Below are positions 52,585 to 61,480 of a stretch of DNA of 64,000 nucleotides, in pieces; the first letter of the stretch is position 1; each line of letters begins with the position of its first letter. The translations under genes were made by a program, and so were the position numbers. This DNA is from Azophilus sp965214305. GTDB lineage: Bacteria > Pseudomonadota > Gammaproteobacteria > Pseudomonadales > Azotimanducaceae. The stretch covers positions 558,001 through 622,000 of the forward strand of contig OZ243949.1 of NCBI GenBank assembly GCA_965214305.1. The letters run 5' to 3'. Under the pieces are notes generated by a model. That model was not told the origin of the DNA and made no database searches. It saw only the letters and a program-made list of their open reading frames with translations.

Positions 52585-53796
52585 TCAGGCCGCCACGCCG
52601 GTTTTGAAGAGTTCGTCAATGGCGGTCTCGGCGTAGCCGAATTCGGCCAGTATCGCCCGGCTGTGCTCGCCGATGGCGGGTGCCGGGCCGCGTGGGCACA
52701 CTTCCGCGTCGGCGAAACGCATGGGCGCGTTGACGGTGACGTAATCACCGCGTTGCGGATGCGTCAGCGTCGGAAAAACGCCAATGGCTTGCGCTTGAGG
52801 GTCGTTCGGTACCTCGTGCAAGGCCAGCACCGGTGCCCAAATCACCCCCGCCTTATCGAAAATCTCGCCCCACTCGTCGCGGCCGCGGGCGGCTAATGTT
52901 GCGTCAATCGCTTCCACCAATTCCGGCATGCGCCGATAGCGTTTATTGGGGGTGTCCAGCTTCTCGTCATGCAACCAGTCCTGCCGGCCAATGGTCCGGC
53001 AGAGACGTTCCCAGGCACCGGCATCGAGCATGTTGAGCACCACCCATTTGCCGTCTCCGCAGGGATAGCGGTTCGCCATCGGGGTGAGTTGTTGTTTGCG
53101 CGCCCGGCGGCGCACCGGCGCTTGGTCAACGGCGGTAACCGCGAAATCCGACGCCTGTGTCCACAGGGCCGTTTCATAGAGCGAGGTTTCCACCCTTTGG
53201 CATTCCCCCGTGCGTTCGGCCTGGCGCAGGGCGGCCAGTATGGCGGTGGTCAGCGCCAGACCGGTGGTGTGGTCCCCCTGGGCGGGCCTGGCCATGGGCA
53301 CCTCGCCATCGTCCCCCTCGCGCATGGCGTCGTACAGGCCGGAACGGCCAAAAAACGCCGTGACGTCATACCCCGGACGCCATGCCTCGGGTCCGCTGGT
53401 GCCGTAGCCGGTCAGGGTGGCGTGTACCAAACCGGTGCGATGCCGTGCCAGTGTTTCGGGGTCCAATCCGAACCGCTGCTGCCGTTTTACCAATAAATTG
53501 CAAAGAAAGATGTCGGCGCGCTCGACAAGCCGATGCACCACCGCCATGCCGGCTTGGTGGTTCAGGTCGAGCGCGATGGATTGCTTGCCGCGGTTGTCCA
53601 CGTCGAATTGCATGTCGTAGCCCCGCAAGTCCGACTCCACCTTCAGCGGCCGTCCCATGCCGCGCATCGGGTCGCCGGTAACGGGTTCAACCTTGATAAC
53701 CCGTGCGCCCATGTCCGCCAAAATAGCGCCCGCGCTCGGCGCGGCCATGAAATTGTCAACCTCAACGACGGTGATGTCATCCAATGGCGCTTTCAC
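52585..53796 (-). CDS. CaiB/BaiF-family CoA transferase
   Basis: A 403-residue class III CoA transferase that moves CoA between acids. The catalytic Asp is residue 175 in AQGDHTTGLAL, and the N-terminal stretch MKAPLDDITVVEVDNFMAAP, GARVIKVEP and NRGKQSIALDL are family marks. It could activate an acid made by the neighbouring oxygenases. It stands alone on the minus strand, convergent with the second CYP153 and divergent from the VOC gene. Substrate unassigned. Confidence 0.9.
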   Translation of the reverse strand: MKAPLDDITVVEVDNFMAAPSAGAILADMGARVIKVEPVTGDPMRGMGRPLKVESDLRGYDMQFDVDNRGKQSIALDLNHQAGMAVVHRLVERADIFLCNLLVKRQQRFGLDPETLARHRTGLVHATLTGYGTSGPEAWRPGYDVTAFFGRSGLYDAMREGDDGEVPMARPAQGDHTTGLALTTAILAALRQAERTGECQRVETSLYETALWTQASDFAVTAVDQAPVRRRARKQQLTPMANRYPCGDGKWVVLNMLDAGAWERLCRTIGRQDWLHDEKLDTPNKRYRRMPELVEAIDATLAARGRDEWGEIFDKAGVIWAPVLALHEVPNDPQAQAIGVFPTLTHPQRGDYVTVNAPMRFADAEVCPRGPAPAIGEHSRAILAEFGYAETAIDELFKTGVAA

Positions 53797-53880
53797 CCTT
53801 AACCCACTCCTGCGGCTGCATCCAAGCCACCTAATTTAAGGGAATTGTTTCATTGACTCCACCGAATGCAACGGAGGGTC

Positions 53881-53966
53881 GTGGCTCAGTTTGAATTTTT
53901 CGGCCCCGGGGCGCCGGGGTTGGGGCCGCGCCCAAACCCGAGGCAATGCAAACGGATACGGCACCC
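53881..53966 (+). repeat. Family C element, left flank of VOC–PhyH pair
   Basis: It begins GTGGCTCAGTTTGAATTTTT and ends CAAACGGATACGGCACCC, with a GC-rich centre containing GCGCCCAAACCCG. The reverse complement of the element at 55283–55368 matches it over most of the length. It sits in the 302-base gap between the CoA-transferase and VOC genes; nothing else recognisable is in that gap. Confidence 0.7.
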
Positions 53967-54098
53967 AACGGAGAGTCCTGTATCAGCTCGCATTGATTTG
54001 GGTTTGGAGACTGCGTCAACTGCGGCATTGATTTGTGCGGCCCAGGCGCGTTGAATGACGGGCCACTTAGCTACGACTGTTTTTAGGAGTGTTCCCCA

Positions 54099-54479
54099 AT
54101 GCTTGGATACTGCACGATTGGCGTTAACGATCTGGAGCGGGCCGTCGCATTCTACGATGAACTGCTCGCCGGCCTCGGCGCCAAACAACTCATGGGCATA
54201 GACCGCATGAAGTTGTACGGCACGGGTATGGATAGCGCCATGCTCGGCATATGCATTCCCTACGATGAGCAACCACAACACCAGGGCAATGGCACCATGG
54301 TCGCCATTGCGGCCGGCTCCCGCGAAAACGTCGATCAACTCCATGCCAAGGCATTGGCCTTGGGCGGTTCCGACGAAGGCGCCCCAGGTATGCGCGGCCC
54401 GATCTTCTACGGTGCCTATGTGCGCGATCTCGACGGCAACAAGCTGTGCTTCTACAAATTTGAAGCGGCGGCGCAGTAG
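54099..54479 (+). CDS. VOC/glyoxalase-fold family protein
   Basis: A 126-residue vicinal-oxygen-chelate protein starting MLGYCTIGVNDLERAVAFYDELL, with the terminal strand signature FYGAYVRDLDGNKLCFYKFE. Members include glyoxalases, dioxygenases and metal-binding or drug-binding proteins; metal ligands cannot be assigned with certainty here. It is followed 10 bases later by the PhyH gene, so the two are probably co-expressed. Confidence 0.85.
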   Translation: MLGYCTIGVNDLERAVAFYDELLAGLGAKQLMGIDRMKLYGTGMDSAMLGICIPYDEQPQHQGNGTMVAIAAGSRENVDQLHAKALALGGSDEGAPGMRGPIFYGAYVRDLDGNKLCFYKFEAAAQ

Positions 54480-54489
54480 CGCCCCGCGC

Positions 54490-55296
54490 ATGGCGTTGAC
54501 CGCCCACCAAGTCGAGCGCTATTGGCAGCAGGGCTTTCTCTTGGTTTCCGGCCTGGTGCCGGAAAGCCGGTTGCGGCGCTGCGAGCGCCGTTTCCTGGAC
54601 ATTGCCAGCGGGGTTGTTGAAAAACCGCCGGGCATGAAACTGATGCGCGAGCTGATGGCCGTGCGGGGCGCGGTTTGCCCCGAGTCGCCGGAGTTGGCCG
54701 TCAACAAGGCGTTCAACTTGGAGGATGACCCGGCGCTGTATGCGTACAGCCTGGAACCCGCCTTGCTGGCGGCGGTGTACAGCCTGATTGGCGAATCGGT
54801 CTACAGCGTCGCCACCAATCTTTTCAACAAGCCGCCCGGTGTCGATGGGCGCCATCCCCTGCATCAGGATTTGCGCTACTTTCGCATGCGCCCCGCCAGC
54901 GGCATGGTCGCCACCTGGACGGCGCTGACGCGAATGACACGGACGAACGGCTGCTTGTCCGTGCTGCCGGGCAGCCACAGGGGCGCATTGCTGCCGCACG
55001 GATCGCCCGATTGGGAATATGTGAACCACGGCTTTTTCGGCATTCCGCTGGATGCGCCGGGCTTGGCCGTGCGCTTCAGCGAACGGCGGCACGTCGAAAT
55101 GCGGCCTGGCGATACCCTGTTTTTTCATCCCCTGTTGATTCACGGCTCCGGGCGCAATCGCAGCGCCGCACCGCGCCGCGCCATCTCCACACACTACGCC
55201 GCGGCGACTTGCCGGTCGCCGGCGCCGGATTGGCGTAAAAGCGAACGGGCCCGCTCGCTGCCGAGCGGTACGGCATACGGTGGTGACCCAGCTTGA
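54490..55296 (+). CDS. Phytanoyl-CoA dioxygenase (PhyH) family protein
   Basis: A 268-residue Fe(II)/2-oxoglutarate oxygenase. The iron-binding triad is H125 and D127 in HPLHQDLRYF, and H218 in LLIHGSGRNRS, with the Arg nearby for 2-oxoglutarate. MTRTNGCLSVLPGSHRG is a family motif. It would hydroxylate a carbon next to a carboxyl or CoA-like group in a branched-chain, lipid or secondary-metabolite substrate. ATG 54490 follows the VOC gene. Its stop codon lies inside the family C element at 55283, so the last residues are repeat-encoded. Confidence 0.87.
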   Translation: MALTAHQVERYWQQGFLLVSGLVPESRLRRCERRFLDIASGVVEKPPGMKLMRELMAVRGAVCPESPELAVNKAFNLEDDPALYAYSLEPALLAAVYSLIGESVYSVATNLFNKPPGVDGRHPLHQDLRYFRMRPASGMVATWTALTRMTRTNGCLSVLPGSHRGALLPHGSPDWEYVNHGFFGIPLDAPGLAVRFSERRHVEMRPGDTLFFHPLLIHGSGRNRSAAPRRAISTHYAAATCRSPAPDWRKSERARSLPSGTAYGGDPA

Positions 55297-55368
55297 ATTG
55301 CCGCGGGTTTGGGCGCAGCCCCGATCGTGGCGTCCCCCGGTCGAAAAATTCAAACGGATACAGTACCC
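55283..55368 (-). repeat. Family C element, right flank of VOC–PhyH pair
   Basis: Inverted relative to the copy at 53881. Reads GGGTACTGTATCCGTTTGAA on the minus strand, then TTTTTCGACC, and ends with CAAGCTGGGTCAC. It includes the PhyH stop codon (TGA within CAGCTTGAATT). Between its end and the next receptor gene no other feature was found. Confidence 0.7.
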
Positions 55369-55582
55369 GGCATACCACCGGATTGCGCCGCATGGGTTGC
55401 TAAAGTAGCATTTCTGCCGCCATTCGATGGCTACTCCCTGTGACGGCGTCGCCATTTTTTCTACGACTCATTTGGAAACTGTCAATATGCTTTTTGGGGC
55501 CTTGGGTATCTGGGGCGCAAAGCCGCGTCCGCTTCGGCGGCAGCGGCCGCGCACCTTCGCCGCGCATCTTCCGTATCTGAAA

Positions 55583-58048
55583 ATGCGCCATTGGCTGTGC
55601 ATGCTGCCCTTGGTTGCGCTGGTCGCGGCACCGGGGCGGGGCCTGTGTACAAACGCTTCGAGTGAACCCGAAGATAGAGAGGGCATTGAGGAAATCGTCG
55701 TTACCGCCGACCTCGGCAGTATGCCCGGCAGCGACGTCCGTTCGATTTTCGGTTTTGACAAGACGCTTTTGGAAACGCCGCGCTCGGCTTCGTCGGTTAC
55801 CGAAGAAATGATGGGGCGCTTCATCATCCGCGATATCGACGAATTAATCGCCCTTGCGCCCGGCAGCTTCACACAATCGTTTTTCGGTGTGGCCGGCACC
55901 CTCGATATCCGCGGCACCACCGGCGAGACCTATTTCCGCGGCATCCGCCGGCTCGACAACCCGGGCAACTATCCAACCCCCATTGCCGCCTCCAAACGGG
56001 TGGACATCGTGCGCGGACCCGCCTCACCCATTCAGGGCCCGTCAAAAATCGGCGGTTACATCAACTTTGAGCCCAAAACCGCCCAAAGCAGTGGCGGCAA
56101 CGACGGTGTTTCAGGTTCTGTCGGGCTGGCCAGCGGCTCTTGGCGGCGGCTTGTGGGCACCGCCGAGATCAGTGGCCCGGCGCGCATCGGCGACCGGCAA
56201 CTCGGCTACCACCTGTATGCGGAACACGAGGATTCGGATAGCTATTATCGGGCCCTAACCACCGAACAAACCATTCTGCAAGCTTCGTTCGACCTGCCGT
56301 TGGATGGGGTGGAATTGCAATTCGGCGGCATGTACCACGATTTTGACGGGATGCAGAACGCCGGTTGGAACCGCCTGACGCAAGCCTTGATCGACGATGG
56401 CATCTACATCACCGGCTCGCCGCGGCCGCTGGACAGGGATGGGGACGGCGTCATCTCGCACCAGGAATTCGATGTCGATGGCGACGGCTTTACCGACTTG
56501 AATCCGTTTGCCGCCGGTTTGGTGCCCGGCACCCCGGGTACACTGGTACCGGGACCCTTCCCGGGTGCCTGCCGCATTGATGCCACCCCGGTATCCGGTT
56601 GCCGCCCCGACTTGTTGGCCTTGGTTGATCCGGGTGTTGCGACCATCGACGGCAATCAGGTGTTGATCGACCCGGACGATGCGCAGGCCGCCGAGGTGGT
56701 GACGCTCTATTTCGACCTGATTGCGGGCGGCGAGGGCGGTTGGCAATGGCGCAACCAGATGTTCTTCGAGGGTTACGATTTCATCGCTGAAACGGCCTAC
56801 GGGTTTTCCCAGCTGCACGACTCCTGGGTATTCGAGGACAAACTGGTGATCGCCAACCGTTTCCTGTGGGACGATGCCAGCCTGGCGCTACAGATCTCGC
56901 CGTCCGTTCGCTACACCCGCTTTGAACACGGCGACGACTACACCAACGAGTACTTCGACCGGCGCGACCTCACCCGAGCCGCGAGCGCTTTGGATAGGCG
57001 GCGGCTGTCCACGCGCATTGACGCCGACTACACCGACTATTTCGTCGGCGACTACCTCGACCTGGGCTTTGCCCTGATGACGGACTTCGACTGGCGCGGC
57101 CTTAACCTGGTGGCGGGTGCCCGCTACGACTGGGTGGACATGCAAAGCCGGCAGCCGGTGGAGAAGCTTTTGTTTCCGAGTTCCCGAAATTTTTGCCTTG
57201 ATGCGTCCTGCGCGGCGGTTGCCGCGGAGGACGAAGCCGAGGGCGTTTCCTGGACCCTGAGCCTGAGCTATGCAACGCCTTTCGGGTTGCGGCCCTATGT
57301 CACCGCATCCCGGCAAGCCACCGTCATCGCCGGCCAGGGGGCCGACCTTTCCACGTTCAACGTTGCCGCCGGCCGCGCCTTTGATGCATCGAAGCTGTTG
57401 GAATTCGGCCTGAAGGGCAGCCTGTTCGACGACCTCTTTTATTTCGCGTTGGCGGTCTACGAACAGGAGCGCGTGGATTTTTCAGCGCAACAGATTGTCA
57501 CCAACCAAGCCAGTAAAACCGAGGGCGTTGAATTCGAGATTCGCTGGCTGGTCAATGACCGGCTGCTGGTCGGTTTCGGTTATTCGCAGATCAAGGTGGT
57601 GAACCTCAACTCGCTCGACGCCGGTGGCCGCTTTGGCTTCATCGGTGCCGAGGATGTGCCCGGCTTGTCGCCCGGCGCCATTTTCGGCGGTGCGCTCGCG
57701 GGCGAGATTCGCCCGCGACGGCTTGATGCGCGCCGCGCCGGTATCCCGGAACACATATGGTCGGTCACGGGCACCTATGACTTTGGGCGGGGATTGGCGG
57801 CCAACCTCAGTATCGTGGATGTGGATTCGACCTTTTCCGGGTTCTCCAAATCGGTGCGGCTGCCGGCCTACACCCTGGTCAATGCGGGCGTCGTTTACGA
57901 ACGCGGTAGCTGGGTGCTCAGCGCGGCGGCGAAAAACCTGACCAACGAGCGCTATTTTCGGGCCAATTTCCCCAACCTGTTTGGTGGGGTTGTTGTTCTC
58001 CCGGAACTGCCGCGCCATTATGCGGTGCGCATACAACGCAATTTCTAG
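55583..58048 (+). CDS. TonB-dependent siderophore-type receptor
   Basis: About 821 residues from the chosen ATG at 55583, which gives a short Cys-containing signal peptide (MRHWLCMLPLVALVAAP); the frame is open back to 55427 and other starts are possible. The TonB box is IEEIVVTAD, the plug has VDIVRGPASPIQGPSKIGGYIN, and the barrel ends in RIQRNF. At about residue 335 of the longer frame is DRDGDGVISHQEFDVDGDGF, an EF-hand-like calcium loop within an extracellular segment. A lower-Asp motif is unusual for receptors. GST follows closely. Confidence 0.87.
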   Translation: MRHWLCMLPLVALVAAPGRGLCTNASSEPEDREGIEEIVVTADLGSMPGSDVRSIFGFDKTLLETPRSASSVTEEMMGRFIIRDIDELIALAPGSFTQSFFGVAGTLDIRGTTGETYFRGIRRLDNPGNYPTPIAASKRVDIVRGPASPIQGPSKIGGYINFEPKTAQSSGGNDGVSGSVGLASGSWRRLVGTAEISGPARIGDRQLGYHLYAEHEDSDSYYRALTTEQTILQASFDLPLDGVELQFGGMYHDFDGMQNAGWNRLTQALIDDGIYITGSPRPLDRDGDGVISHQEFDVDGDGFTDLNPFAAGLVPGTPGTLVPGPFPGACRIDATPVSGCRPDLLALVDPGVATIDGNQVLIDPDDAQAAEVVTLYFDLIAGGEGGWQWRNQMFFEGYDFIAETAYGFSQLHDSWVFEDKLVIANRFLWDDASLALQISPSVRYTRFEHGDDYTNEYFDRRDLTRAASALDRRRLSTRIDADYTDYFVGDYLDLGFALMTDFDWRGLNLVAGARYDWVDMQSRQPVEKLLFPSSRNFCLDASCAAVAAEDEAEGVSWTLSLSYATPFGLRPYVTASRQATVIAGQGADLSTFNVAAGRAFDASKLLEFGLKGSLFDDLFYFALAVYEQERVDFSAQQIVTNQASKTEGVEFEIRWLVNDRLLVGFGYSQIKVVNLNSLDAGGRFGFIGAEDVPGLSPGAIFGGALAGEIRPRRLDARRAGIPEHIWSVTGTYDFGRGLAANLSIVDVDSTFSGFSKSVRLPAYTLVNAGVVYERGSWVLSAAAKNLTNERYFRANFPNLFGGVVVLPELPRHYAVRIQRNF

Positions 58049-58056
58049 CGAGGCGA

Positions 58057-58698
58057 ATGATGAAACTGTACGACACCCAACTCGCGCCGAATCCCAGGCG
58101 CGTGCGCATTTTTATGGCGGAAAAGGGCATCGTTTGCGACGAAGTGGAAGAGGTCAACATCGTCGGCGGCGAAAACTTAAGCGAAGCCTTTTTGTCGGTG
58201 AATGCACGCGGCGTCCTGCCCACCTTGGTTTTGGACGATGGCACCGTGCTCGACGAATCCGTCGCCATTTGCCGATATTTCGAGGAAACACACCCCGAGC
58301 CGCCGCTCATGGGCATCGATGCTCTGGACAAAGCCCGCGTTGAGGCACGGCAGCGGCATATGGAGTTCGGCGGCTTACTCGGCGCGGCCGATGCTTTCCG
58401 CAATGCCTTCCCCGGTTTCGCCAAGCGCGGTTTGCCGGGCAATAACCCGGCGGTGGACGCCATTCCCGCATTGGTCGAACGGGGCAGGGCGGCGGTGTTG
58501 CGCTTCTATCAACGTCTGAACGACGAATTGGCGAGCGCAACCTTCGTGGCGGGCGAACGTTTTACGATTGCCGATATCACGGCGCTCTGCGTCATCGACT
58601 TTGCCACCGGTGCGGCCCGCGTTCCCGTTCCCGACGATTGCGCGCATCTCAAGCGCTGGCACGCCGCGGTATCCGCGCGTCCCAGCGCCAAGGCCTGA
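58057..58698 (+). CDS. Glutathione S-transferase family protein
   Basis: A 213-residue GST with thioredoxin-like N-terminal domain (LYDTQLAPNPRRVRIFMAEKG, then ARGVLPTLVLDDGTVLDESVAICRYFEE) and all-alpha C-terminal domain (FTIADITALCVIDF). ESVAI binds the gamma-glutamyl part of glutathione. It could detoxify electrophiles from oxygenase chemistry or serve in isomerisation; substrate unknown. ATG at 58057 or 58060 follows a GAGGCG. It lies 8 bases after the receptor gene. Confidence 0.9.
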   Translation: MMKLYDTQLAPNPRRVRIFMAEKGIVCDEVEEVNIVGGENLSEAFLSVNARGVLPTLVLDDGTVLDESVAICRYFEETHPEPPLMGIDALDKARVEARQRHMEFGGLLGAADAFRNAFPGFAKRGLPGNNPAVDAIPALVERGRAAVLRFYQRLNDELASATFVAGERFTIADITALCVIDFATGAARVPVPDDCAHLKRWHAAVSARPSAKA

Positions 58699-58727
58699 AG
58701 GCCAATGTGCCGGCAGCCTGGGTCGCG

Positions 58728-58836
58728 GTAATTCGCGGCTGTAAATCCGCTCTCATCCGTCCCATCGACCGCTCGATTGCGTTGCTTATGGCTCGATATT
58801 CGCCTCAATCGATCGGCCGACCGTTCGGCGATAGCG
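58728..58836 (+). repeat. Family A long-form inner sequence
   Basis: GCGGTAATTCGCGGCTGTAA and ATGGCTCGATATTC…CTCAATCG match the inner part of the repeat at 35142–35302. The left arm is degraded. It ends next to the first possible start codon of the S41 peptidase gene (58838). Confidence 0.6.
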
Positions 58837-58888
58837 AATGTCGCTTGGGGCCCTTGCCGAGGCGGGGGGCCCCCAAGATAAGGGTGCC

Positions 58889-60760
58889 GTGCTGTTGAGA
58901 AAGCCTTCGCAAGGCCGCCTTCGGCGGGCAACATGGCTTGTCATCATTGCCGCCGCCGCGGTGCTCGGCGGCTGCCGGGTCGATGTTGAGCCCAGGCAAA
59001 TGTCGGCGACCCTGGATGAGGGTGAAACCGCCACCCAAACGCTTCTGCTCACTAACCTGGGTGAATATCGGGTGGCATGGACGCTGACCTCGGAAGCGCC
59101 CGACGATATCGTTGTTGCCCCGGTCAGCGGCACGCTCGAACCCGGCCAGGGCGTGCAGGCGAGGGTGGCGGTGGAACTGCGTTGCCGGTCCGGCACCGAC
59201 CTGGCCGCAAATATCCTGGTGGGCGCCAAAAGCGAGGAGGGCAGCACCTCCGCCTCCGTTCCCGTGACCATTAGCTGCCGCCCCAAGCGGCCTGCTGCGG
59301 GGGATTGGGTAGCGGGGCTTTTTGAACCCGCCGAGCAATTCAAGGATTTTTGTGCCAATCCGCGCCAGTCAGACCCGTCATCGGGGGAGACTTATGCCGA
59401 CCTGCCCGGCGCAACGCTGGATGAAAACAATTGGTTGCGCTCCTGGAGCAACGACACCTATCTGTGGTACGACGAGATACCGGATCGAAATCCGGCCGAC
59501 TACGCCAATCCGATGACCTATTTCGGCTTGCTGCGCACGACGGCGACCACCGCGACCGGCAACTTCAAGGATCGTTTCCATTTCACTTATCCCACTCATG
59601 TTTGGCAGGAATTAACCCAATCCGGTGCCTCGGTGGGGTACGGCATGACGGTTGCAATATTAAGAATCGGTGGCCTGCCCCGGGAAGCCGTTGTGGCCTT
59701 CACCGAGCCGGATTCCGCTGCCGCCGCCGCGCGCTTGGCACGGGGTGCCCGCATTTTGAAAATCGACGGTGTCGATCTCGTCTCGGGCAACGATGTGGCC
59801 ACACTCAATGCCGGCCTCTATCCGCGAGCGGCGGGGGAAACGCACGAGTTCGAGGTATTGGACCTGGGTGCGATGGCAGCCCGCACCGTCACCCTGACCT
59901 CCGCGGTCGTGGCATCCGATCCGGTGCAACATCTGACGGTGCTGCCAACGGACAGCGGCCCCGTGGGCTATCTGCTCTTCAACGATTTCATCGCCACCGC
60001 TGAACGGGAGCTGGTCGATGCGTTCGAGTGGTTATCGAAGCGCGACATCACCGACCTGGTGTTGGATTTGCGCTACAACGGCGGCGGTTATCTGCACATC
60101 GCCAGCCAACTCGGTTTCATGATCGCCGGCCCGGCCGCGGCCGGGGGCCGGGTATTCGAGGACTTGCAGTTCAACGACAAGCACCCCGACTTCGACCCGG
60201 TCACCGGCGAGCCATTGCGGCCGGTGTTGTTTCAGGGCACCACCATTGGCTTAAGTTTACCGCCCGGTGCAGCCTTGCCGAGCCTCAATTTGGAGCGTGT
60301 CTTTGTGCTCGCCGGGCCGAACACCTGTTCCGCGAGCGAGTCGGTCATCAACGGCCTGCGCGGCATTGATGTCGACGTCATCCTCATCGGCGATACCACC
60401 TGCGGCAAACCCTACGGTTTCTACGCGACGGACAACTGCGGTACCACCTACTTTACCGTGCAATTTCGCGGTCTCAACGCCAAGGGTTTCGGCGACTTTG
60501 CCGATGGCTTCTCGCCCGCCAACATCAGCGGGGTTGGGGGCGCGAGGGTGCCCGGTTGCGTCGTTGCCGATGATTTCAACCACGCCTTCGCCGACCCGCG
60601 GGAAGGCCGGCTGCAAGCCGCCCTGAGCTACCGGGCGAACGGTACCTGCCCGGCGAGTCCCGGCGGCGTGGCCAGGGTATTCGCCTTCAAGGGCCAATCC
60701 GCGGCACCCGACATCGGGCTTAAACCCGCTTTCGGCTTGAAGATAATGACGTCGGATTAG
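58889..60760 (+). CDS. S41-family peptidase lipoprotein
   Basis: About 623 residues from GTG 58889 (AAGGG upstream); an in-frame ATG at 58838 lies at the end of a repeat and would give an over-long leader. The N-terminus is a lipoprotein signal with VLGGC lipobox, so it is an anchored periplasmic or outer-membrane protein. An Ig-like domain (about residues 30–125) precedes a PDZ-like region and the S41 core: LDLRYNGGGY, Ser in NTCSASESV, and Lys in TTCGKPYGF (527 counting from 58838). It may process or clear envelope proteins. Confidence 0.85.
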   Translation: MLLRKPSQGRLRRATWLVIIAAAAVLGGCRVDVEPRQMSATLDEGETATQTLLLTNLGEYRVAWTLTSEAPDDIVVAPVSGTLEPGQGVQARVAVELRCRSGTDLAANILVGAKSEEGSTSASVPVTISCRPKRPAAGDWVAGLFEPAEQFKDFCANPRQSDPSSGETYADLPGATLDENNWLRSWSNDTYLWYDEIPDRNPADYANPMTYFGLLRTTATTATGNFKDRFHFTYPTHVWQELTQSGASVGYGMTVAILRIGGLPREAVVAFTEPDSAAAAARLARGARILKIDGVDLVSGNDVATLNAGLYPRAAGETHEFEVLDLGAMAARTVTLTSAVVASDPVQHLTVLPTDSGPVGYLLFNDFIATAERELVDAFEWLSKRDITDLVLDLRYNGGGYLHIASQLGFMIAGPAAAGGRVFEDLQFNDKHPDFDPVTGEPLRPVLFQGTTIGLSLPPGAALPSLNLERVFVLAGPNTCSASESVINGLRGIDVDVILIGDTTCGKPYGFYATDNCGTTYFTVQFRGLNAKGFGDFADGFSPANISGVGGARVPGCVVADDFNHAFADPREGRLQAALSYRANGTCPASPGGVARVFAFKGQSAAPDIGLKPAFGLKIMTSD

Positions 60761-60763
60761 GCG

Positions 60764-60787
60764 GTAGTGGCCCAGTTTCAATTTTCG
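60764..60787 (+). repeat. Family C end fragment at a start codon
   Basis: GTAGTGGCCCAGTTTCAATT followed by TTCG resembles the end of family C elements. The GTG at 60767, the first possible start of the next gene, lies inside it. Confidence 0.5.
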
Positions 60788-61480
60788 CCGCCGCGAAGCT
60801 CCCGCCGCGTGAAGATTGCTGTTGCGGCTCTTTTGTTGGCGCTCGTGTTGGCGCTCGCCGTCGTCTTCGGTTGCTATTGGTTCGCGGCGGATGGCCGCAC
60901 CACGGGTGAGCAACCGCCAGTGATGGCCAAGCCCGCTCCGAGCGCCGCGCCCGCCGCCACCCCGCCGGCCGCCGCACCGGCACCGCCCCTGTGGCGGGCA
61001 ATTGACGAGGCGCGGGTGCCGAACCCGCCCCGCTTTTCCGAGAAGTGGTCTAAGCGGGGGCGCGTTTTGGTGCGCGTTACCGGCGCGGCCGAGGCCGCCC
61101 GTTCCTGGGCGGTGGGCGACCGCTTGACGATTCCCGTGCCGCAGCTCGGTGCCACCTATCGCCCGGTTATTGAGGAGATCGACGACGGCCCCGGCCATTC
61201 ACGCGCCGCCCTCTGCCGCCTTGTTGGCGACGACGGCATCGCCCGGCGGATCTTGGTCACGGTCGGCCCGACCAGCCTGTTCGCCTACATCGAAACCCCG
61301 GTGGGCACCTACGAGCTTACCGCGGACAGCCGCCACGGCTGGTTGCTGCCGACCGCCAGCATGATGGCGGGGTTCGATTTCAGCGAGCCGGACTATATTC
61401 TCCCGGACGACCACGATCACGACCATGGCCACCCGCAGGTTCCAGCGCGCGGGGCGGGGGCCAGCGGAAAAACGCCATGA
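60767..61480 (+). CDS. Membrane-anchored His-rich protein of unknown function
   Basis: 237 residues with one N-terminal membrane segment (VKIAVAALLLALVLALAVVF), a Pro/Ala-rich periplasmic linker, and a soluble domain of about 130 residues. It ends with an acidic His-rich tail (DDHDHDHGHP) that may bind metal. The soluble domain (VGDRLTIPVPQLGATYRP, VGTYELTADSRHGWLL) resembles the propeptide-like region that accompanies secreted reprolysin-type metalloproteases; that likeness is by eye only. Start GTG 60767 or GTG 60809. It overlaps the metalloprotease gene by four bases (ATGA), so the two are coupled. Confidence 0.6.
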   Translation: MAQFQFSPPRSSRRVKIAVAALLLALVLALAVVFGCYWFAADGRTTGEQPPVMAKPAPSAAPAATPPAAAPAPPLWRAIDEARVPNPPRFSEKWSKRGRVLVRVTGAAEAARSWAVGDRLTIPVPQLGATYRPVIEEIDDGPGHSRAALCRLVGDDGIARRILVTVGPTSLFAYIETPVGTYELTADSRHGWLLPTASMMAGFDFSEPDYILPDDHDHDHGHPQVPARGAGASGKTP

